Positions 56,530-64,000 of a stretch of DNA of 64,000 nucleotides are shown piece by piece. Position 1 is the first letter of the stretch; each line of letters begins with the position of its first letter. The notes below the pieces were generated by a model. It was not told where the DNA came from. It was given only the letters and a program-made list of their open reading frames with translations, and did not search any database. A program made the translations under genes and the position numbers. Source of the DNA: Tenodera sinensis (taxonomy: Eukaryota; Arthropoda; Insecta; Mantodea; Mantidae); assembly GCA_030765045.1 (NCBI GenBank), contig CM060972.1, positions 54,036,471 through 54,100,470 on the forward strand. The letters run 5' to 3'.

Positions 56530-57060
56530 GATCAAGCGAGGTGGTGTCGCAGCAACGTGTACGACTTGCATTCGGGAGGTCCGGGTTCGATCCCCGTGGA
56601 CTGATTATTGGATTTTCTGTGGTTTCCCCTCGTCACTAGGTGAATGGTTGGGTGATTCTCTTCTCCACGGGTTCCTTTCCCTTAATTTATCATTTGCCTC
56701 CCTTGTCAACTTTCAGGTTTGGCTGGTAGCGCGGTACGTTTCGGCAAATGCGGACAGATGGCATAGATGTTTGCGCTCTGGAACCCCTTCCCTGCCCCTT
56801 CTGGAGGTTGCTGCTCGGGCCGCAAGGGTCGCCTCATCGTCCTCTCTCTGGGTAAAGAAAACACTTCGATTGTGCGTCACATGTCAATATCTGTAACTGT
56901 TGGGGACTTCAGTGCGTCTCTGGGCTTCGCTGGCTCCACTGGCTCCGCTCTCTTACAAGCCTACGGTCTCACTTCGCCTCATCTCTTCTCCCTAGGGGAT
57001 GGTAGCCCGCAAAAGTCTATTTCGGAGACCGGTGGGTCGAGGTGTCTCCCTCCATTACAA
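56530..57060 (+). repeat. tRNA-derived SINE with long GC-rich body
   Basis: Head CAAGCGAGGTGGTGTCGCAG then CAACGTGTACGACTTGCATT, and a perfect B box GGTCCGGGTTCGATCCCCG at 56578-56595. The body has GTGGTTTCCCCTCGTCACTA and GGTGAATGGTTGGGTGATTC, as in family alpha. The GC-rich part to about 57060 may be its 3' domain or an adjacent repeat. The 122- and 158-codon frames through it are not conserved proteins. Confidence 0.75.
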
Positions 57061-57800
57061 CACACACACGCACACACACACACATTTATCACACACTTTC
57101 AGGTGATCAAAATTCGGGCCTTACTCATCGCCGAACACGCCTTTATTCATTATTATTCAGCTTATCACCTTTTAGTATTTGAAATTCTTTCTCTGTTCCA
57201 GTCAGAGACCGTCAGATGGCAACAAAATTTAAACGTCTCTTGAATTTTGGTCAAGATATTTAATGAATATGTCGGTTGTTTCCTTCTCCCATTTTATCTT
57301 ACACAAACTCACTCTCTCTGTCTGTGTTTCTAGAAGTACCACGAGACCAATACTTCAATTCCTCCGAGAACGAAGTTGTTCGGATTGGGTTGGACTCGAC
57401 GGAGCACATGAGAGATTAGGTACATCTGAGCGATGCTCAGGCGAGATTGTGAGACACCTCTAGGTTCTACGGCACTAAACTGCAGGGCTAGTAACGGTTG
57501 CTGGGTACCATCGACCCCACAAAAGTCTCTGTTTTCCCTAATTGGTTGACTGTGAAAGGCATATTCACTAGCGTCCTGGCGAATATTAGAGCGATGGCAT
57601 AATATGAAATAGACACCATCCCTAATAAAAAGGCCCATAGAGCTTCGGCTGCCTGGGTTCCCAGGGACGGAGAGGTTGTCACTGTTGTCTTCATTGTTAT
57701 TCTGTCTGTACGAAGTATATATCGAAAAGAACTACTGAAAACCTATTAATTGAAGCTTTGCTCTCTAATGCAATTCTACAGCCGGATGTTACTCCTTTTT
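57061..57800. other. unannotated spacer
   Basis: Short (CA)n at 57061-57084. A 102-codon minus frame at 57330-57638 is unrecognised. Confidence 0.35.
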
Positions 57801-58593
57801 ATTTCTCTACCACGTATAACAAGTAGAGGAAGTATTGTATTCCACCCAAAAATTCGATGTCGAGATTTCACCGAAAATATATGTTTTGGGGCCACCTGAA
57901 TAAACAATAGCATCTTTAGAAAAAGGTGTGTGTACCACTCTGTGGACAGCATAACTCAAAAACGAAAAGTCGGTTAAAAACCAAAGTTGGTATATAAGTT
58001 TAATATCTTTTATGGATGCAACACGAAGATTTAGAAGAAAATTCTTCCACCCTAAACTACCCTTTACATGAACAATTTTTCGAAAATGACTAACGATTTT
58101 GATTAAAATGCCATACAAACAAATATTTTTATGCCAAATGAAATTTATATTTTGAATTTTCTGCCCATGTAGTCCTCTTTACTCTGGATGACTTTTGCAT
58201 AACTGGTAAACCGTAAGAGATAGACCAAATCATATTGTACAAAGCAATGTAAATCTTGCTAAAACAGATAATTTATGTCCAAATAATTTTTTGAGTGAAC
58301 CATTTCGGAAAGATTCCTTGTTATTTGAGTGAGGTTTGGAATACTTCAACTTTCGTCAAATGGAAGATCGTTATTCATTTTTTATATCTTAGCCGTGCAA
58401 AGTGAACAAAATCTCAAAGCTTTAAAAGATTTTACTATCGTTCAAAACCTACTCTATTCTCATATTCCCCTTGCACCTACAAGGAAATAAGCAATAAGAT
58501 AATTTTTGCAAACATTTTTCTCAACTAACACGAAGAAGATAAAGAATAGCTAATACAAGAATAGAGAAAGTCATATGAGTGCAAAACATCGGA
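57801..58593 (-). mobile_element. Hel-CA nearly full-length
   Basis: Plus strand from ATTTCTCTACCACGTATAAC (first base of the 12-mer changed) to AATAGAGAAAGTCATATGAG and TGCAAAACATCGGA. The slot is only GTGTGTGTACCACTCTG. Confidence 0.88.
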
Positions 58594-58649
58594 TTTTTAC
58601 TTTATTATACACACAATAAGCAGAGAAAGGCACTTGAATAAAAAAAGTA

Positions 58650-59345
58650 CTTCTACAAAAAATATGTGTGTATGTGTGTGAGCAAAATAGCTAAAAATAA
58701 TTATCAGATAAGCACCAAATTGGTTTTTCAGGGATGCGACACAAAGATATTCAAGAATATCTATCCCATATTACTCTTTATAAAGAAGGAATTTTGCTAT
58801 TTTTATTTTCTCAAAAATGGCACTAACTTTCGACTAAAATGTTATTGTTTTAAGATATGTTCGTGAGAAATAAAATGTAGATATGTGTGAAATTTTCTGA
58901 AAATAGGCTAAGTTCCTTCATTGGAAAATAATTTTCTATAGTCTGTATAACTGGTGAACTATGAGAGATAGACGAAAACTTGAAGTATAGAAAATATGTA
59001 TCTATGTATTTCAAAGAACTTTTTTGTGGCATCAGTGACTTCCGAGGTATCCGTTGTTATTGGTTTGAACGCTTGTTTCAATACTTTCGTCAGCTTAGTC
59101 ATACTTTCAGGTGCTGTCTTCTTTAGTTGTTTTTTGTAATGTCATAAAAAGAGTGTAGAATTTCAAGGCCAGCAATAGCAAACCCCCTATAAACCTTGGA
59201 CTCAATTTGGTTTCAACATATCCCCAATTGTACCTACAATGAAAATTGAAGTGTGTGAGGAAATCATTTCTAAAAACGTTTATTTTGGTTAATATGAAGT
59301 ACATGGATAGAAAAATAAACACTTCTAAGAATAGTATGTAGATGC
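58650..59345 (-). mobile_element. old-subfamily Hel-CA
   Basis: ATATGTGTGTATGTGTGTGAG slot, GGGATGCGACACAAAGATAT, TTATTTTCTCAAAAATGGCA, GTATAACTGGTGAACTATGA, TGTACCTACAATGAAAATTG and TAATATGAAGTACATGGATAG follow the family order with high divergence. It lies directly before a plus-oriented young copy. Confidence 0.7.
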
Positions 59346-59357
59346 TCTATTAAAAAA

Positions 59358-60141
59358 TCTGATGTGTTGCACTCATATGACTTTCTCTATTCTTGTACTA
59401 ACCATTCTTAAAAACTATTATTCCTATATCTTCTTCGTGTTACTTGAGATAAACATTTGTACAAATTATCTTATTGGTTATTTCCTTGTAGGTACAAGTG
59501 GAATATTAGAATACAATAGACTTTGTGCGATAGTCAAATCTTTTAAAGCTTTGAGATTCCGTTCTCTTTGCACACTTAACATATAAAAAAAATGAACAAC
59601 GATGTTCCATTTCACGAAAGATTAAGTATTCCAAAACTCACACAAATAACAGGGAATATCTCCGAAATGGTTCACTCTACAACAAATTTATTTGGACACA
59701 AATTGTGTGTTTTAGCAAGATCTATATTTTTTTGTACAGTAAGATTTGGTCTATTTCTTACGGTTTACTAATTATGCAAAAGTCATCCAGAGCAAACAGG
59801 ACTACATAGGATATAGCCTGAAAATTCAAAATATATATTTCATTTGCCATAAAAATATCTCAAACATATGCCATTTTAATCAAAATAGTTATGGCCATTT
59901 TCGAGAAAATCAAAATTTTCGAAAAAGTTTCCATGTAAAGGGTAGTTTAGGGTCGAGGAGATTTCTTCAAAATCTTTGTGTCGCATTCTTAAAGCATGTT
60001 AAACTTAAATACCAACTTATTCTAAAAATGCTTTTCTTGGATTCAGGGGGTCTCGAAACAAATACTTCCGGTGAAATCTCTACATCAAACTTTTGGTGAA
60101 ATACAATAGTTCCTCTATTTATTATAAGTAGTAGAGAACGT
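59358..60141 (+). mobile_element. Hel-CA with precise loss of the slot
   Basis: Starts TCTGATGTGTTGCACTCATA and ends AAGTAGTAGAGAACGT. The slot region is deleted: TTAAATACCAACTT joins directly to ATTCTAAAAATGC. The 74-codon frame at 59362-59586 is intact. Confidence 0.9.
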
Positions 60142-60148
60142 AAAAAGG

Positions 60149-60206
60149 TATCGAAATTTTGAGTGCGATATCTTCTCTACCTACTATATATGAGGTAGAG
60201 AGAGGG
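60149..60206 (+). mobile_element. extra Hel-CA 3' terminus
   Basis: GAAATTTTGAGTGCGATATC then CTCTACCTACTATATATGAG with GTAGAGAGAGG repeats the terminal block of the preceding copy. The hairpin CTCTACCT/AGGTAGAG has an 8-bp stem. It looks like the remnant of a second tandem unit. Confidence 0.6.
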
Positions 60207-60538
60207 CGTAAAAGGATAGCGAGTTTTTGGTTCTTTCTTAGACTCTCTTAGCTTTCGTTTAGTATTTTTATAGTTTAATTTAAACATGTCGTTCTATCTA
60301 CATAAGTATATTGAGAAGTGTATATCTGGTAAACTGAAAGACAATTTTATAACCAGAATAAACAAATTAAAACACTTGGAACATTTTGGGAGATGCCTCC
60401 ACCTCCACCTGACCCCCGATATACGCCTATGGTTATTTATAATCCAACACAATAGCTTATACCATGCTTAAGCTTACAGCATGCAGTATTAGTTACTTAC
60501 ACAGATACAAAATACTGTAGTGTATCTACAGAAAATGT

Positions 60539-60569
60539 GGGCGCTCTGCTCTCCCCCCGGCGAGCGCCC
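60539..60569. repeat. GC-rich perfect hairpin
   Basis: GGGCGCTC (60539-60546) and GAGCGCCC (60562-60569) form an 8-bp stem around TGCTCTCCCCCCGGC. It lies just inside the putative intron of the candidate exon on the minus strand. Confidence 0.7.
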
Positions 60570-60604
60570 TTGCTCTAAAAATACTTCTGTCAGTGTACAC
60601 TTAC

Positions 60605-60672
60605 TCTTCAGATCTGGTGGAGACACTGTCCTTGTCCTTGTGGGCTTGCCCGGAAGAGCAGCTGCTGCCCAT
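60605..60672 (-). CDS. candidate first coding exon of a host gene (myristoylated protein)
   Basis: On the minus strand, ATG at 60672 opens MGSSCSSGQAHKDKDSV, with five further residues before a splice donor, GA|GTAAGTG, at 60605/60604. The N-terminus fits a myristoylation signal (Met-Gly-x-x-x-Ser) with a nearby Cys for palmitoylation, suggesting a membrane-anchored cytosolic protein. The phase at the donor is 2. The upstream 250 bp look like a 5' UTR: CAG/CAA-rich, one tiny upstream frame (ATGAAGATGTAA) and a CACGTG E-box near 60870. No downstream exon is visible in the window, and I do not recognise the gene. It could be chance. Confidence 0.4.
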
Positions 60673-62431
60673 GATGAGGATCGCTTTCAATTGTTTTCCT
60701 GCTGTTGTACTGTGCTGTTGCTGCTGTTACATCTTCATGCCGGAACACCTGTTTCTCACCAACAGTACATCAACATCGCATCACTTAGTTTCTCTCCGTG
60801 ATCAATAATAGTAGCTGCTGCATCTCACTTTTGTAAGCACCAAAACGTACTGTCAGCATATTCAATCACGTGTTCCAGTCGCGGAGCGTTAATCACAATT
60901 CATTCAGTGTTTAATTTTCCTGACCAGTGTGCATTCGCTGCGTTTTTGCTACAAAAATAATTATTCCGATATACGTAGAACAAAAGAAACACACAGCAAC
61001 ATTTAAACAAATGACAGTAGTGTTAAAAGCAGAGATTGGATGGTTGGCTAAAAGATTGTCAACTTTTTTCTGATGAGTGAAAAACTGTGCATAGTAGTTC
61101 AGAGGGACAGAATTACGGAATAAATAAAACAAATTTACTTCTAATTATAAATAACCACGTAACAAATATAGTACGGCACACAAACACGAGTAATGTTACT
61201 TATACTCCGTCTTGGGACTCAATTCTCAGAGTTCTTCCTCATATCATAAACTAAAAGAGCAGTTAATATTTTAAGGTTAATGACCTTTAACCCGTTAGGT
61301 TATATGGGGCGATGAATCAAATGGGCCAAATGATGCTTAAATGAACCCGGGGTTCATATGGCTTAGAGTTACCCAACATTCATTTTTCTGAGCAAGGGAA
61401 ACCCAGTAAACAGCCTTATCCAGGTAACACCCTGAGGTTCAAACTCGAGTCCTATGTGAGGTAGACACGCCCACAAGGTGAGCTTTTAATATTTCTATCA
61501 TAAATATTATCTAAAGTGCTATATGGATGACGATTTGGTTCTTTAAAGTCAGCTATTTTCTTTTTCTGTATGGTAGGGTTCTTCATTTGGATCTTGGAAC
61601 TAATTTTTCAGACGCGAAGAAAATACAAAGTTGAATGTATCTCCAATGGAGAAGCAATTGTTTACATTCATTTTAATAATAAGGCAAGACTTTTAGAATT
61701 TGCAAAATAATTTTGATTCCTTAATAATTCCAATAATGTGTTATGGGGATGTTCTTTAGTTACTGATTAAATGAAAGCAACAGCACATAATTTATTTTTA
61801 AACTAGCATTTAAACACCTTAAGCAATGTATTTATTTTTCTTATTTAGTACAGCTTAAAAGCATTGGTTTTCAATTACAATCCTTAAAAATATCGAACAA
61901 GTGTCTAGAATGTCTCAAAAAGTGAGGCGCGGAATTGCCATAATATACAAATTAAATTTATTTTATCAACCAATTCCTAAAGATCTTCAAATAGTAGTGA
62001 ATGAAAAAGAATGTTTTAATAGAAATCGAAGTCGTTAAATTTATTTATGGTATTAAACGCAATCGTGAACTTAAAACTGTGTTACACGTTTATTTAATTA
62101 TTACATTTATTTCTTTATTTTATGCTATATTTACCTACTGAGGTGCACATTTTTTAAGATAATTTTGAAATACTATTTAAAATCTCTACGCTAATTAGTA
62201 AATGAAGATCGTTGTTTCAGCTTAAAAATAATGAGGCTTTTTGAATGAAAACATGTTATTGCTTTCTAATGTCATGATATCTAAGGATTAAGTCCAGAAC
62301 TTCGGGGAAGAGCTTACACCTTTTAACTTACTACAATTTCAACTCTGCTTGATAAGTGAATACCTCTAAGCACTGAATCACAAGCCAGATTAAGATGTTA
62401 CAGAAACGTTGACACAGAAAACAAAACTTAC
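60673..62431. other. low-repeat spacer, possible promoter and intron sequence
   Basis: No transposon copies are recognised, except a possible decayed SINE near 61290-61500 (minus-strand GAGTTTGAACCTC as a weak B box). The absence of Hel-CA from 60.2 kb onwards contrasts with the rest of the window. Confidence 0.35.
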
Positions 62432-62493
62432 TTATGAACCGATTTATTTTGGAATTGCATTAAATCCACACACGCTTGCACTTTGACAGCCAT
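62432..62493 (-). CDS. second candidate first coding exon
   Basis: Minus-strand ATG at 62493 gives MAVKVQACVDLMQFQNK and three more residues up to a donor, CATAA|GTAAGT, at 62432/62431 (phase 2). The context before the ATG is AAC. Upstream (62500-62640) is CpG-richer than the window average, as at insect promoters. I recognise no family and see no following exon, so this rests on start, donor and base composition only. Confidence 0.3.
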
Positions 62494-62719
62494 GTTGAAA
62501 ACTCGCCGGTTCGTTCCCTGGACATTTTTCGTGAGGTTATTACAACGCCGCTACATTCCTTGTAACTGCCAGTATTTACATTACCGTCAACACGTCTACT
62601 ACTGAAAAACGCTGCGGATCTAGCAATAAAAACTCACGACACTTGTAGCTTTTCTCTCGTTCTCTGCTTTTCAGTAAGGAGTTGGACAAGCTCTCGAATC
62701 GGGACTGCTAACTTGTGAG

Positions 62720-62763
62720 CTATAAAAAGCAGGTGACGCTAAATTTTGGAACCGGAAGAAAAA
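62720..62763 (+). promoter_or_regulatory. possible plus-strand core promoter
   Basis: TATAAAAAG at 62720-62728 is followed by an ETS-type ACCGGAAG at about 62751 and an ATG at 62763 with context AAAA. The short frame from this ATG (MTAAFSQLLLTMQETEGK...) closes after about 41 codons without a clear donor. Together with the minus-strand candidate exon it would make a divergent promoter, but this is weak. Confidence 0.25.
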
Positions 62764-63790
62764 TGACTGCTGCATTTTCTCAGCTGTTGTTGACGATGCA
62801 GGAAACTGAAGGCAAGCGAGGAAAAAGGCAGGCTCAGCGTTCGTACGCAGTCGCTCCCCCTCACTTCACTTGTTTTAACAACTCAAATTAAGTGTTTCGG
62901 TCCAGATCCACGCTAGGGCTTTTCGCTCGAAGCGGTTGGATACGTATCCCATCCCGGACAGTAAAATAATCGATGCCCTTTCGCCCAGCAATGTGCGCAA
63001 GCGTTTTGTATTCCCATTTCAAACTCGCTACAGCGAGTCCAGATGTTGGTGTAAACGGTGTTAAAACTGTTTCCTTTTCTTGCAACCCGGAATTCAGTTT
63101 TATGAATGAAACTGCTTGCTATTTTGCTCCTTAATGCAGCATTCCTTACTAAACTCTTATAAACAGAGATCGGACCCTTAGTACTTGATTTAGATTTGCT
63201 CTTGTATCTGTGTGTATGTATGTGTGTATGTGTACGAGTGTGGGTGTTGTGTTGTAGAAGTTGTACTTTAAAACACAAAACAAATCGTTTTGGCAATCGT
63301 GAGTTCATTAACTGTGTAACAACATTTTTCAACAGTATTATTTTAATATGCGCGTAAATTTTAACACAGAAGTGAATAAAACTAAGAGAGGGTAAAATCT
63401 GTTCAGGGGTATCATACTACACCGTGAAAACCGTTCTCAGTACCTAATAATAGAAGTAAAATAGTCCCAGTAAACATGGGCCCTCGAGCAAGCCATTTGC
63501 AAGCTAATTGGAAATGTGTGGTTGCAAACCCTACTGATTTCATTTAAAGAACCTTCTAGTAGGTAAAAAAGTAATTTAAAATGTAGGTTAAGGAATTACG
63601 TTACCTCTATGTCTTATTTTACAATGACTGTATACTTTAACCCACTGAAGGAGGTGCTCAAAGTTTTTTTCCTTGCATCTGGAGGCAAGATTGTGCTCAC
63701 TTCCACTATGAATTCCTAATTCTTTCGAACACCACTGAGTCATTTTGGAATTGTTAAAAATCATGTGCCATCCTTAGCATCAGTTCTCTA
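62764..63790. other. unannotated spacer
   Basis: Contains an imperfect TGTGTATGTATGTG stretch at 63210-63245. The 139-codon minus frame at 62913-63332 runs through it and is unrecognised. Confidence 0.35.
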
Positions 63791-63796
63791 ACCATG

Positions 63797-63985
63797 TTAA
63801 CGAGCGTGTTGTACACTATGCTTTCGAGGCAACCCAAGAAACAAAATTCGAAAAGATTTAGACAAGATATTTTTGCAGGCAATAGTAAGAGTCCACCCCG
63901 ACCTATCCATCATCTCTTTGAGTGTTGGTTGTGGTGTCACAGTAGCAATAAAATGTGCCGGTGCTCCATCTTGCATGTGCCACAC
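63797..63985 (-). pseudogene. IS630/Tc1-type transposase fragment at window edge
   Basis: The minus frame begins MWHMQDGAPAHFIATV, carrying the QDGAPAHF motif (second catalytic Asp). The following residues no longer match, so a frameshift or rearrangement occurs at about residue 17. The element may continue beyond the right edge. Confidence 0.6.
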
Positions 63986-64000
63986 TCAAGGAAAATCCCT

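Noticed and set aside
56528..57243. 122- and 158-codon plus frames
   Set aside because: They overlap a tRNA-derived SINE with a perfect B box; no conserved protein motif.
62888..63332. 139-codon minus frame
   Set aside because: Runs through a TG-rich stretch and matches no family; no start or splice support.

Overview
This is nuclear DNA of an animal, most probably an insect. It is AT-rich and dominated by transposable-element remains: several tRNA-headed SINE families, LINE debris, hAT and Tc1/mariner debris, and CA/TG microsatellites. There is no operon structure and I find no complete host gene. I could not identify the species. The only host-gene candidates are two short first-exon-like segments on the minus strand at the right end (60605-60672 and 62432-62493).

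The main component is one interspersed family, called Hel-CA here, with at least 30 copies or fragments. By my tally it covers about 18-19 kb, a little under a third of the window. Oriented 5'->3', a copy starts with TCTGATGTGTTGCACTC. About 22 nt in comes a 12-nt motif, ACTTTCTCTACT. Several hundred bp of conserved body follow, then an alternating purine-pyrimidine slot, usually (CA)n and once (CG)n. The copy ends in a small hairpin (CTACTTACCAGTAG) that overlaps the inverted copy of the 12-mer, AGTAGAGAAAGT. A TC start, subterminal inverted repeats, an internal microsatellite, a 3' hairpin, insertion in T/A runs without an obvious target duplication, and head-to-tail arrays together match non-autonomous Helentrons (DINE-1/HINE type). 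No Rep/helicase is present, so this is a structural inference. Clear arrangements include a copy nested in another copy (13546-15284), direct tandem arrays (20912-22577 and 38428-39912) and inverted pairs.

Other mobile elements have intact borders. Two decayed hAT elements have 8-bp duplications (2716-3984 and 11170-12022). A 174-bp hAT MITE has a perfect 8-bp duplication and sits inside a retroelement tail (52085-52258). A TTAA-flanked foldback element lies at 33257-33865 and a TA-flanked MITE at 28627-29217. A long inverted duplication spans 23747-26015. A LINE on the minus strand (47925-50190) has ORF1 joined to the end of ORF2 with the endonuclease and most of the reverse transcriptase missing, and it abuts an IS630/Tc1-type transposase fragment. 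Mariner, RTE-like and further hAT and IS630 fragments are present.

Layout: 0-13.5 kb, SINE, Hel-CA, two hAT elements and an IS630 piece with long featureless AT-rich spacers. 13.5-26 kb, dense Hel-CA with the nested and tandem copies and the long inverted repeat. 26-37 kb, SINEs, RTE debris and two MITEs. 37-47.5 kb, a Hel-CA array, tRNA-like sequences, a SINE and mariner. 47.5-53.8 kb, the LINE/IS630 block and nested retro-tails. 54-60.2 kb, hAT debris, a SINE and Hel-CA. 60.2-64 kb, low repeat density with the candidate exons and possible promoters.
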